Shown here piece after piece: positions 42,039-51,481 of a stretch of DNA of 64,000 nucleotides. Below the pieces are notes generated by a model. That model made no database searches. It was not told the DNA's origin and was given only the letters and a program-made list of their open reading frames with translations. Position numbers and translations under genes: made by a program. The DNA comes from Sporisorium sorghi. Its lineage: Eukaryota; Basidiomycota; Ustilaginomycetes; Ustilaginales; Ustilaginaceae. Position 1 is the first letter of the stretch. The number at the start of each line of letters is the position of its first letter. The DNA lies in contig JALCCG010000049.1 of assembly GCA_023212695.1 (NCBI GenBank), forward strand, positions 1 through 64,000, given 5' to 3'.

Positions 42039-43226
42039 CTACGAATGATACCGGTACACCGCCCCCTCGTCCTCCCTCGACACTTCCGCGGAAGACTCCG
42101 CTTCCTCGGCCATCATCGTATCCTCCTGCACCCGATTCGATCGGCGTCGCTTGCGTCGATCTAGGCGTTCCAGCACCTTCCCTTCAGCTGCCTGCGGTGC
42201 GTGTGCGCCGTGCACCGCATTTCCCGTGCTCCGCTCTGCCCACACGACGACTTTCTTGCCCCTCCCTCCGCCGGAGCCGTTCTTGGCGCCGCTGCCTTTC
42301 ACAGGCGAGGCGTTCTCGTCGTATGCGTTGCTGGCGTCTTCGTCGTCGGTCCATGCGTCCGCGTCGTCGGCAGCGCCGTCCGGTAGGATCTCGTCTTCGT
42401 CTGCTCCTTCAATTCCAACGATTCGATCGCGACCCGCACGCAGGCCTTTGAGCTTTTGCAGCCGGCGTCGCGATGTTGCCGGGTTCGAGGTCTTGATCAC
42501 CGGCCCGGCGTCAACTGAGCGTGGCGCTCTCGTCTTGCTGGGTGTGCTGGAGGACGCGTTGCCGGCCATGTTGGAGGCAGAAGGATAAGCCAACGGTGCG
42601 GCAAAGTTGAACGAGCTCGATGCTAAGTTGTTGACAGCCGACGAAGGCGGAAATCGCGAAGGAGGTGCCATGCGGTGGTGGAATGATCTGCGCTCCACGG
42701 GAGAATCGTCGTGGTTGTCGCGGTGCGAGCTGGCAGCCCAGGCGTCGCTGGATGCATTGCGAGTGCGTTTGTTGTTCTGTCTCGGAGAGTCTATCGCTGT
42801 TTGCTGTGCTGGTCGCTGGCTGTTGCTGGAGCGTGTCAGGCTCGTGCTCGCTGCAGCCTGCTGCTGCTGTTGCGGTTGCTGTGGTGGTGGTGGTTGCGGC
42901 TGATCCAGCTGCACCTCCTCGCCATCGTCCTCCGCATCCGCAGCCTCGATCGCCTCGATCGCCTCGATTCTCCTCTGCAAATACCCTTTGAGCCAATCTC
43001 GATCTTTGTCCCACAGCTCTAGTACATGCGCCAGAGCATGCGCGTATCCCTTTTCGTAACTCGCCTTGGTCGCTGCTACACCCTGCCGATACAGCGTGGT
43101 GAGCCCGAGCGCAGAGGAGCGGAAAAACGCATTGAGCTCGTCTTCAGCAGCTCGGAGATGTGCTGTGCGCCGTTGACCCGATACTTCCTCCTCGCGCAGA
43201 CTCGTGCGGAGGTTCGAGAGGTCCAT
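42039..43226 (-). CDS. HAPSTR1/C16orf72-like protein (putative)
   Basis: This 395-residue soluble protein is tentatively related to the HAPSTR1 (C16orf72) family, stress-response partners of the HUWE1 ubiquitin ligase in animals with fungal relatives. The likely conserved part is residues 15-90: an acidic/aromatic helix, then a segment with FFRSSALGLTTLYRQG and KGYAHALAHVLELWDK. In HAPSTR1 the corresponding block pairs a Leu-Tyr helix with a Gly-Tyr helix. The remainder is Gln/Ser/Ala-rich and disordered, with a basic C-terminal cluster (RRKRRRS) that may be a nuclear localisation signal. The start at 43226 is the first ATG; the frame 36 bases upstream starts with TTG. The family call rests on pattern only. 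Confidence 0.4.
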   Translation of the reverse strand: MDLSNLRTSLREEEVSGQRRTAHLRAAEDELNAFFRSSALGLTTLYRQGVAATKASYEKGYAHALAHVLELWDKDRDWLKGYLQRRIEAIEAIEAADAEDDGEEVQLDQPQPPPPQQPQQQQQAAASTSLTRSSNSQRPAQQTAIDSPRQNNKRTRNASSDAWAASSHRDNHDDSPVERRSFHHRMAPPSRFPPSSAVNNLASSSFNFAAPLAYPSASNMAGNASSSTPSKTRAPRSVDAGPVIKTSNPATSRRRLQKLKGLRAGRDRIVGIEGADEDEILPDGAADDADAWTDDEDASNAYDENASPVKGSGAKNGSGGGRGKKVVVWAERSTGNAVHGAHAPQAAEGKVLERLDRRKRRRSNRVQEDTMMAEEAESSAEVSREDEGAVYRYHS

Positions 43227-43821
43227 TGCTTGCCGGAAGTGGAGATTGTATGCGTGGGACAATCACCAACTTTGCTGGTTTGAGTTTGTGGTGTCGAGGC
43301 TGTTGAGTGGCGCGATCGTATGCGTCCAAGTGCTGTCGTCAGTTGTGAGTTGTGAGGGTATAGGTCGATGGGCGGTCAGTGATGATGATGGTGTGGGTGA
43401 TGAGAGTGAGTGACAGCACAACGGTCCGCAATTGACTTGCCTCTCCGATAACCAAAAAAAAAATCAAAAAAAAATCAACCCAAAAAAAATCCACAAGTCG
43501 AAAAAGGGTCTTTGATTGGCCACAGCAGTCTTGAGTCTCAGTTTCCGCACCGTGTTGTTCTCCGGCAACTGCTCAGCACGTTGTCCAGCTCGCAATCACA
43601 ATCACATCCTTGCTGCTGCGTGTTGTCACCTTTTTTTTTTTTTTTTTTTTTTTGGCTCCATTTCCTCCACATTTCTCCTCGGAAAAACCGCTTCACCATC
43701 GCAATCACGCTGGCAGTCGCATCACTCTCTGCCTCATAGCAATGATGAAGGGGTTATCAGCGCAATGGTACATCGACGGCTACTGGATACATGAGAACAC
43801 AGGCGACGTTCACACCGCGAA
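43227..43821. other. Intergenic region upstream of the HAPSTR1-like gene
   Basis: 595 bases on the 5' side of the HAPSTR1-like gene, ending at the GLC8 stop codon. It contains short A runs separated by TC (43453-43490) and a T23 run at 43631-43653. No gene is seen. Confidence 0.55.
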
Positions 43822-44920
43822 TCACCTCGTCGCAGCCCCGTTGGGAACTGCCGGAACAGGAGGCAGACGGCTACCTGCTTCGTCCTCCTCCTCCTCATCC
43901 TCGTCATCCTCCTGTGCAGCGAGCGCAGCTGCAATTTTCATCGCCTCGGCCTCATTGCCGTAGTGCTGATTCCTCTTGGCAGCAAAGGCGGCGTGCTTGG
44001 CTTGAGCTGGCGGTTCGCAAAAGAAAAGAGAAGCAAATGATGCGTACACTTGAGTCAGTACACCAGCACGCCCACAAGGTGTGGCCGTCGAGCAATACTC
44101 ACTTTCCGGATCAGGATCCTCCTCTTCTACCTCGCCGTCGTCGGCGTCGTCCACCTCCATGTCGTGCGCCTGCTGTCGAATGTCGCTCCTCTGGTCGTCG
44201 GCCGCAGCTGCTGTAGCAGATCGCGAGCTGGATCGGCGCGAAGAGGGGCTCTTGGGAGGCAACGAGAATGAAGGCGAGCGCGAGGTCGATCTTGCCGAGG
44301 TAGGAGCCGGTGCACTGTCGATAGATGACGAGCCTTGAGCACCTTTAGCCAAGTCGGCGGCATCGAGTCCCACGGCGAGTCCGAGACCTTCACCTGGTGC
44401 GCGACCTGCGTTGGCAGTGGTGTTGGCTGCCAGCTGTTCCGTTGCCGATCCGCGTCGACTGCCTGTCGAACTGGCACTCGGAGCTGCGCCGTCAAGGTCA
44501 AAAACTGTTACGAGCACGCATGTCCAGCGAGCGAATCAGTCGTCAGTCGGATTGCTTTGCAAAGATGCACTGGTGAAAGGAGGATACTCACGTTCGTCTT
44601 CTCCAAAAGGGTTGAGCGAGGTGCCATGCACAAAAGGCGTCTTAGGCTCGTCGATCTTCATACGAGCCTCTTGCTGCTCGCGCTCGATCTCGTGCAGTGT
44701 GAGGTTGGTCTCGTCCCATTGCAGTCTGTGTCAAGAAAGAGGTGTGAGCGAGCTGTCTGGACACTTCTTTGTGGAAGGCTGAAACTCACCTGCTGGCAGC
44801 ATCGTCGTCTTGACCCAGCGCCTCTCCTTGCGATGGTCTGCGCTCGCCCGCATTCTTGAGGATACCTTTGGGCTTAGGAGCCGCGGCCGAAGGGGGAGGC
44901 GAGTGTCGTGGGCTTGACAT
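43822..44920 (-). CDS. GLC8: Protein phosphatase inhibitor 2 (GLC8), three introns
   Basis: I read four exons on the minus strand: 44920-44790, 44725-44592, 44504-44103 and 44006-43822. Three GT-AG introns of 64, 87 and 96 nt separate them. The spliced frame is 852 nt with 283 residues and stays open across all joins. Inhibitor-2 motifs appear in order: KGILKNAG near residue 20, the KIDEPKTPFVHG motif near residue 70, and a C-terminal helix with KRNQHYGNEAEAMK. In between is a Ser/Ala-rich stretch ending in an acidic block. Inhibitor-2 binds type 1 protein phosphatase; yeast Glc8 both inhibits and activates Glc7. It diverges from the dynein gene. The splice sites are read from sequence and not confirmed by RNA. 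Confidence 0.82.
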
Positions 44921-45385
44921 GATCGCAGAGGGAATTGTCCTTTTTTTGGAGCGTGTTGCTTTTCTGAGCTCGAGATGGTGTGTCGAAGTGGTGTCGTGAG
45001 GAAAGGGATGGAGAGAGCTGCTGAGAGAGAGTCGAGTCGAGTTGCCTGAGTGAGCGAGCCCGACTCAGCAGCAGCCAAGTGCAGCAGCAGCAGCACGTCA
45101 CAGTCACAAAGTGCAGAGAAGCCTCAAAGGCAGAATCGCAGTCTCTCGCCTCGCCTCGCCTCCGCCGATCGGGCATCAAGCCACAGCAAGTCTAAGCTCA
45201 AAAATACACTTTCCAGAAAAGTGTAAATTTATCTGAAATCGGGCTTCTACTTGACCCGATCCAGCCAAGACGTGTTACTTTGTCTGTTTGCGACACGCGC
45301 GCTGCTGAAAAGTGTTGCTCTCGCTCTTTGTCCTTTGATCTCTCTTGCTTTCGCATCACCATCTCCATCTACACCCTGCTCCTGT
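44921..45385. promoter_or_regulatory. Divergent GLC8 / dynein light intermediate chain promoter
   Basis: 465 bases between two divergent ATGs, pyrimidine-rich on the dynein side. No gene or clear promoter element is seen; 45 codons upstream of 45386 stay open but look like leader. Confidence 0.5.
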
Positions 45386-47635
45386 ATGGGAATGATGATG
45401 GACGCCATTGCATCACCAATGCGGCCGCAAGCCGGCACATCCACCTCCGCACTCGGCTACTCGACCGATTCGCCAATCAAGTCATCTTCGACCGCAAACC
45501 ACGACGCTTCGAATCAACAACCACAGCAGCAGCAACAACAACAGCAAGACTTGTGGTCTAGCATCCTGAACAGCGTCAAGAGCTCCAAAGCCATCTCGAC
45601 CAAGAACATCGTCCTGCTCGGCGAGCCCAAGTCTGGCAAGACTTCGCTCCTGTCTGCGCTCGCTTCCACATCACCTCTCGGTCTCATCAGCGGTAGATCG
45701 TCTCTTGCCACTGCTGCGACCAACGCGCGGATCGATGACAAGTCAGCAGCAGCAGCTTCAGGAGCTTCCACGTCAAAGCTGGCACCAGCTACTAGCGACT
45801 TGGGCCTCGCATATGCCTACTTTGATGTGGGCGACGAAAAGGACAGGGACGAGATCGTCGCTCGTGTTGGAGCGTATACCCTCCATTCGTCCGAGCCTGC
45901 CTACACCTCGCTGCTGCCCTTTGCGTTTCCTGAACCCAATCTAAGCTCCAACGAAAGCGATACCTCTGCAACCATGGCAGCGCTCGCCTCGGCCACCCTC
46001 TCTGCCACTGCCACTGCTTCGTCAGATCTCAGCCGCACCTTTGCCTCAAAGCCATCCATCGACTCGCTCAAAGACTCCATCGTTGTCATCCTCCTCGACT
46101 GGGAGCAACCGTGGACGTTTTTGGAACAGCTTCGCAACTGGCTCAGTATCCTTCGCGAGCTCATCGATAGTGCTGCTGACGGCGCACTTTCCAACCAACA
46201 GCAGCGCGACGCAAAGTGGTCCAGAACTCGCGTTGCACTCGACGAGATGAAGGAGCGTCTCGAGGCGTACCTCAGAGCCTACGTCGAGCCATCCCCGAAA
46301 CCGACCGAGTCGAGCGATCTGCCCAACGGCTCCACATCCACTCAACAGCCCGAGGCCTCCCTCGCTCCCATCACCACCGTCAGCGTGCAGCTCGACGGCG
46401 CAGACGCGAACCCGCTTTCCGAGGGCACGCTCACGGACAACATGGGCATCCCCATCGTCGTCGTCTGCACCAAGGCCGATGCCATCTCGCGCCTCGAACG
46501 CGACAAGAACTTCAAGGAGGAGCAGTTTGACTATATCCAGCAGGTGCTGCGAACGGTGTGCATGAAGTACGGCGCTGCGCTGTTCTACACGTCGTCGATG
46601 CGATCCCAGTCGATCGACATTTTGCGGTCGTACCTGCTGCATCGTCTGTTTACTCCGTCGACGGTGTCGTTGCAGCAACAGCAGCAAGCGCAAACGGCGG
46701 TGGCAGAGGGGAACAGCTCCAACACGACATCAGCGCAAAACAGCGCTGCAGCGGGAGGAGTGGCAGTATTCGGCTTCCCCTATCGCGCCTCGACCACGGA
46801 TCGGGACACGCTGCTCGTCCCCGCCGGCTGGGACAGCTGGGGCAAGATCAAAGCTCTACGCGAGTCGTTCGACTGTCGCAGCATCACGCGCGGTTGGGAG
46901 GCGGACTGCGCGATCGAGGCGCTGCGCCGAACGCGCAAACTCGCCAAGACCAAGCAGGTCGAGGACGAGCTGGAGAAGGAGGTGCAGGCCTCGCGCAGGG
47001 CAGACGACGCAGGCGACGAGGTGCAGTCGGCGATAACGCTATACGAGGACATTGTGTCCGATTGGGAGGCTGTGGCGGTGGGCAAGGATGCGGGGGGTAA
47101 AGTGAGAATTCCGGACGAGCAGGCGTTTTTGGCGCAGCACCATGCGACTCTGCAGAAGGATCCGGATCCGCGCAGCAAGTTTGGCAAGCGCGGCGTGGTG
47201 GGGCCCATGACGGGGTCGAGTGGCGGGTTGCCCTCGGTGGAGAAGTACATGGCGCGCGAGGGCAGGGCGGATGCGGGGGTCACGTCGCCGAAGATGGGTC
47301 AGGCTGAGGCTGGGACGACGGCTGCGCGACCGCGTCTGGAAACAGCGACGTCCGGGTCGAGGCGCGAGTCGACGTCCGCAGCAGCTGCAGCGGCTGTTGC
47401 AGCCATGACCGGCGCAGATCGCACCAGCAGCAGCAGCAGGCCTACGAGCCCTGCTGTCAATAGTTCCGGTGCAACATCGCCCGGCGCACCGAAGCAGTCC
47501 GAGGTGCTGCACAGCTTCTTCCAGTCTCTGCTCAAGGATAAGGGGTCCAGTGTGGGATCGCCCAAGGTGGATCGGTTGAATAGGGGGGCATCGTCGACGG
47601 GGACGCCGAGGCGGGATCCGGGTGCGAACAGGTAG
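45386..47635 (+). CDS. Cytoplasmic dynein light intermediate chain
   Basis: This 749-residue protein is the light intermediate chain of cytoplasmic dynein 1, which tethers the heavy chain to cargo adaptors. A G-protein-like N-terminal domain contains a P-loop GEPKSGKT at residues 79-86 and a later conserved LDWEQPWTFLEQLRNW near residue 235. After the domain come Asp/Leu-rich and mitochondrial-sounding but degenerate stretches and a Ser/Ala-rich C-terminal tail (about 560-749), as in fungal and animal relatives. The start at 45386 is in a cluster of ATGs (MGMMMDAIASPM). In filamentous fungi and smuts, dynein drives nuclear and endosome movement. The gene converges closely with PKR1, about 110 bases between stop codons. 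The family assignment is firm. Confidence 0.88.
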   Translation: MGMMMDAIASPMRPQAGTSTSALGYSTDSPIKSSSTANHDASNQQPQQQQQQQQDLWSSILNSVKSSKAISTKNIVLLGEPKSGKTSLLSALASTSPLGLISGRSSLATAATNARIDDKSAAAASGASTSKLAPATSDLGLAYAYFDVGDEKDRDEIVARVGAYTLHSSEPAYTSLLPFAFPEPNLSSNESDTSATMAALASATLSATATASSDLSRTFASKPSIDSLKDSIVVILLDWEQPWTFLEQLRNWLSILRELIDSAADGALSNQQQRDAKWSRTRVALDEMKERLEAYLRAYVEPSPKPTESSDLPNGSTSTQQPEASLAPITTVSVQLDGADANPLSEGTLTDNMGIPIVVVCTKADAISRLERDKNFKEEQFDYIQQVLRTVCMKYGAALFYTSSMRSQSIDILRSYLLHRLFTPSTVSLQQQQQAQTAVAEGNSSNTTSAQNSAAAGGVAVFGFPYRASTTDRDTLLVPAGWDSWGKIKALRESFDCRSITRGWEADCAIEALRRTRKLAKTKQVEDELEKEVQASRRADDAGDEVQSAITLYEDIVSDWEAVAVGKDAGGKVRIPDEQAFLAQHHATLQKDPDPRSKFGKRGVVGPMTGSSGGLPSVEKYMAREGRADAGVTSPKMGQAEAGTTAARPRLETATSGSRRESTSAAAAAAVAAMTGADRTSSSSRPTSPAVNSSGATSPGAPKQSEVLHSFFQSLLKDKGSSVGSPKVDRLNRGASSTGTPRRDPGANR

Positions 47636-47745
47636 CGAGCGAGTAGGGTGAGGTTGGTTAATGTTAGAACGTGGTTTTGAGATTGTGCTTGGTGTGCGAA
47701 GTGTGACTGGGGTATCAAGTGTGTGTGTGTTGGTGGGGTTAGTGT

Positions 47746-48136
47746 CTAGGAGTCCTTCTTGCTCTCTTCCGCAGGTGGCATCTGCTGGACCTGCTTGCTG
47801 GACGCGGGCAGCTTGGCGAGCTCCTTCATGAACCTGTTGAAAACAAAACGCATCCTCAGTAACATTCTCCCGAAATCCGATCGTCACTGCGAGCGAGACT
47901 TACCAATTGACACTCATCCACAGCCCCACCGCCAGTGTGAGCAGAGCGATGACGTGCGGGTTGTAATTCGTGAGGAAAACGAGGATGAAGAGGACGACGA
48001 ACAGGCCGTAGAACGAGAAATTCATGATGCGCTGTGGGATGGTGTTGTACTCGGGTGTGAAGACTGAGTGGAAGAGACCCTCCCAGAAAGAGGGGTTGGG
48101 AGGTGGTGCGGATGGTGATGCGGATGATGACGACAT
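47746..48136 (-). CDS. PKR1: V-ATPase assembly factor PKR1, one intron
   Basis: Two exons are inferred on the minus strand: 48136-47904 and 47833-47746, joined by a 70-nt GT-AG intron (donor GTAAGT). The result is 106 residues. An N-terminal Ser/Pro segment is followed by FWEGLFHSVFTPEYN, typical of Pkr1. Two hydrophobic segments (about residues 39-60 and 62-77) follow, ending in SVNWFMKEL, where the splice join falls inside the Trp codon. Yeast Pkr1 is an ER membrane protein needed to assemble the V0 sector of the V-ATPase. Without splicing, the first exon would stop at Trp78, losing the conserved tail. The start codon at 48136 is the first ATG. Confidence 0.85.
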
Positions 48137-48395
48137 GGTGAGGAGCTTGGAGGAAGGAGCGAGCGAGTCAAGAGAAGGTAGAGGAAGAAGGACAAGGACG
48201 CCATGTCTGGATGGAGTGTTGTACGTTCTTCTCGCCCCCCCAAGCGTTGTTTTTCGGGAGTCGGCGATACGACTTTTTCAGGGTCCAAAGCGTCACAACT
48301 TTTCTTCTTGTTGTTGTTCCTCATCTGTCACATCTCTCGTCATTCACCCCGTCGTCTTCACACGAGAGCTCTGCTAGAGCAGCAAGACGGGGGCA

Positions 48396-49655
48396 ATGTT
48401 GGCGTCAACATCAACAGCGTCCACCACCCTCCTCTCATCTACATCCAGCGAAGGCCTCAAACACCTCTACCGCACGATCTTACACCAAGCGCGACTTCTC
48501 TCACATACTCTGGACGATCCAGTCGTCTTCTCCTCACATCGCTTTCTAGCGCGCAAGAATCTCGAGCCGCTTCTGCTCTCCTCTCCTCTCGAAGTTGAAC
48601 AACGCGAATGGCCACCGTCAACAGCGACGAAACGAATCCTGCGCGCCCAAGTGCAGCGCCGGCATTTGGCAGACGCCAACGTCGGCTGGGAGCACAGCGT
48701 GCACCGTGCGCTCTGGCTCGCCTACGCGCGCAAGGGCAAGCTGCGGCGCGATGCTCTCTCGGACCTCTCTCCCGTCCCCTCGACAAGTGCGGCAGAACAG
48801 AAGCACGAAAAGAAGTTAAGAAAGAAACAGCTGTCACCGGTGCTGCAGACGCTGCTCACGAGCACGGCGAGCATGGACGGCGCCACGGTCAAGAGTCGCG
48901 ACCATTTGGCGGGGCGTCCTCCACCGCCCTTTCTGCCCACGGAGGACGATCCGCTTGTCAAGTTCTACGGCAGGGCAACGGGGAGGAGGAGGGTGCTGAA
49001 TGCGAACGGGAGGTTCGTCAAGGCGTATATGAGAAAGGTACTGGTTCCGGTGGATGTGGTTAGCACCGGTCATGGTGGAGGAGAGGAAAGTCTGTTTGCG
49101 CATTTGGAGTCCAAGGCTCGACCGCCGCGGGAGCACGTCGCTGGGTATCCACGGCGCTTTGCAGGCGGCATCGATCGTACACTCGAAGCTGTTCCGTCCC
49201 ACAACCAACGACCTCCATGGCTACGCAGCGCAACGCAAAGCGTCCCGCTTTATCGCTCCGACTTCCACTCCACCGCACACCGCAAGCGCACCCTCCGGGA
49301 ACACGGATGGACATCACACCCGAAAGACTTTTCCCACCCGCGCCGCCGCCGCCGTCTGTACGCGCGGCTGCTCGACGACGTGCCGCTCCTCCTCCTCGAC
49401 TCGACTCTAGAAGGCGGATCGAAAAAGAAGAGAAACGACCCGCTGGGTATCCGCGCGAAACTTGAACCGGTTTCTTCGCTGGACTGCCGAGCAAGGATGA
49501 AGGTGGTCAGGTCGCGCTTTGCCGTTGGGCCGCGGTCAAGAGGGGCAGAGTGTGCGCCGATGGGGCTGTTCGGGGAGCAGAGGGAGGAAGAAGCAAAAGA
49601 TGGGTTGAGCCAGTCTGAGGTTGCGTTCCTGCGCGATCAGGGGATGTTAGTGTAG
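48396..49655 (+). CDS. LYR-motif (Complex1_LYR-like) protein with long C-terminal extension
   Basis: This 419-residue protein carries a LYR motif near residue 25 (LKHLYRTILHQARLL) within a helical N-terminal module of about 100 residues. It ends with a basic helix, HRALWLAYARKGKLR, near residue 105. LYR proteins are mostly small mitochondrial factors that act in respiratory complex assembly, Fe-S transfer or mitoribosome assembly through the acyl carrier protein. The following 300 residues are basic and Arg/His/Pro-rich with no domain I recognise. The first residues are Ser/Thr-rich and acid-free, consistent with mitochondrial targeting. The start is the first ATG. Divergent from PKR1. The LYR call is reasonable; the identity within the family is open. 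Confidence 0.6.
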   Translation: MLASTSTASTTLLSSTSSEGLKHLYRTILHQARLLSHTLDDPVVFSSHRFLARKNLEPLLLSSPLEVEQREWPPSTATKRILRAQVQRRHLADANVGWEHSVHRALWLAYARKGKLRRDALSDLSPVPSTSAAEQKHEKKLRKKQLSPVLQTLLTSTASMDGATVKSRDHLAGRPPPPFLPTEDDPLVKFYGRATGRRRVLNANGRFVKAYMRKVLVPVDVVSTGHGGGEESLFAHLESKARPPREHVAGYPRRFAGGIDRTLEAVPSHNQRPPWLRSATQSVPLYRSDFHSTAHRKRTLREHGWTSHPKDFSHPRRRRRLYARLLDDVPLLLLDSTLEGGSKKKRNDPLGIRAKLEPVSSLDCRARMKVVRSRFAVGPRSRGAECAPMGLFGEQREEEAKDGLSQSEVAFLRDQGMLV

Positions 49656-49739
49656 GCCACCACTTGCAGCATCGACGCATAATCCCGACGCTTTGTGTTT
49701 CTTGGGTTCTGAGACACAATCGTTCTGTTGATTTGCCCT

Positions 49740-50366
49740 TCATAGGCCTATATTTGTTCGGGTGAGTTTGCGAGCTTCCTCTGCAGTGGCACATGATGAA
49801 CTGTAGGCAAGCAGCCATTCGTCGGTCGTTTTTACGATCTTTGCTGTTGGCACACGATCAATACAGACTATTGGCTCCCGCTCCTCCGCTGCTCGAATGT
49901 GGAAGATCTCGATTGGATGCAGCGAGGAGGCGCATCTGGTTGATGCAGGAGTCGAGGATCGAGTTGAGTCTAAATCCCGCAACGCGGTGGAAGGGAAAAG
50001 AGGGCGCAGCCGAAGCCAGTTCGGCATCAAGTTGCCATGATCTTCGGAACTTGAAAAAAAATGTTCTGCAGGAGCTTTTTCCAGGCATGCACTCCTTTTT
50101 TTTTCCCTACAGATCCGATGGCTTGGATCTTCGCTTTTTTTGCTCGCGTGCGCCGACCTCGCTCCTCGCCCCTTGGTGGGTGTGATTCGGCTGTCTTCGT
50201 TCTCAACGCCTGGTGTTGAGCTATGGCCAAGTAGGATGCTGTTCATGGAATGGCAAGAATCGAACTGCAACGAGGCCGATGATGAAGGGGCCACGCCGAT
50301 GTTGACGAGGAAAAGGTGTGAAGGCCTTTTCAAGACCGAGCCGAAGGAAAATATCTCGATCGCCAT
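49740..50366 (-). CDS. Weak ORF candidate, 208 residues
   Basis: The first ATG at 50366 opens a 208-residue frame with no stop codons, rich in Ser, Arg and Lys, and without a signal peptide or known motif. Other frames in the region are also open in parts, so this may be chance. I list it only because nothing else covers the region. Confidence 0.15.
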   Translation of the reverse strand: MAIEIFSFGSVLKRPSHLFLVNIGVAPSSSASLQFDSCHSMNSILLGHSSTPGVENEDSRITPTKGRGARSAHASKKSEDPSHRICREKKRSACLEKAPAEHFFSSSEDHGNLMPNWLRLRPLFPSTALRDLDSTRSSTPASTRCASSLHPIEIFHIRAAEEREPIVCIDRVPTAKIVKTTDEWLLAYSSSCATAEEARKLTRTNIGL

Positions 50367-51256
50367 TGGATGCAGAGTCACCCTTTATCCGACAACACGA
50401 GAGAGATGCAAGGAACAGACACAACTCTAGCAGCGTGGATGCGTGCAAGCACGAGCCCTCAAACATCGCATGTGGCCCTTTTGCAGCTGGTGAGTTGAAG
50501 CATGTGTTCGTTTCGGCTCGTGAGCCGATCTGCAGACCGAGTGAGCGGAATGCCTGGGGTGAGCGGAGTCGTATGCGCAGAAATGGGATCGAGCATCGGC
50601 ACGCATGTCCGAAGCTCTTTCAGAGGGAGTCACTGCCGACGGAGTTCAAGTCCCGCTTGCTTCCACAATTGGCGCCCGCTCCCCTCTCGCTGCAGACAGC
50701 TGCTGGCTCGGACCCACCGCGCCACCGCGCATCTGCGATCGCGTCCAGCAGCTGAGTTTGGAGGAGCTTCTATGGCTGATCGATGCCCAGGCCTCGTCGT
50801 GCATCGTATTTTAGCGCGAAATGGGCGGGCGGTGGTCTCGAATCGGTCTCTCGCCAGCAATACCCAGGTTGTCAAGCAGCCACTCGTTAAACTTAGAGGC
50901 GCGTCCTGATCGCAAGGTGCAGCAAACAACGAGCGAGGCACCAAGGCATCGCGCGCGCGCGCGCCTGTACAGAAGCAAAAACGAGAATCGCGCGATCGCC
51001 ATGCGAGAGTAAAAGGCGGCAAATCAAGAATCCAATTTTTGGCCCAGGGCCAGTCAGCAGCAGCAGTGCCGCCTCAGTTTAGAGCCCAAACGTCACTTGC
51101 GATCATCGTTCGCTTAGCGGCGTAACCAGTCTTTCGGGTGAATCGCAGAGAACGTAATCGGGGATCGCCGCGGTCTCGAGTCACGCCGCCAGAATTGATT
51201 GTTGAGTTTGCCCGGCGTGAGCACTTGGAACGACGATCTTGACGAGGAGGCGGAGG

Positions 51257-51481
51257 ATGTTACAGCTGCTCTCAATGCTGTTGTGGTGCGCCGCTTGCGT
51301 AGGCTGTCGACACGATGAAATCAGATATGACATCGCTGCAACGTCAGTAGATCACGTCCAAGAGCCACGAGTGACGACAGAGAAGATGCACCCACATCTC
51401 AGCTGCCCTTTTTTTGGCTTCTCTCTTGTTTTTCTGAGACATGCGATCTCCTGCTGCTTTTGTTTGCAGCGCTCCTTTTAG
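51257..51481 (+). CDS. Weak small-secreted-protein candidate, 74 residues
   Basis: The ATG at 51257 starts a 74-residue frame. Its N-terminus is hydrophobic (MLQLLSMLLWCAACVGC) and the sequence has seven cysteines, loosely resembling a small secreted protein. A second hydrophobic segment near the C-terminus argues against a soluble secreted form. Upstream it lacks a promoter signal I can point to. Low support. Confidence 0.12.
   Translation: MLQLLSMLLWCAACVGCRHDEIRYDIAATSVDHVQEPRVTTEKMHPHLSCPFFGFSLVFLRHAISCCFCLQRSF

Noticed and set aside
50264..50286. Minus-strand GTTCGATTC-like B-box
   Set aside because: The T-stem does not pair and there is no cloverleaf upstream.
50640..50660. B-box-like GTTCAAGTCCC suggesting a tRNA
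   Set aside because: The flanking bases cannot form a T-arm stem, and no acceptor, D or anticodon arms could be placed.
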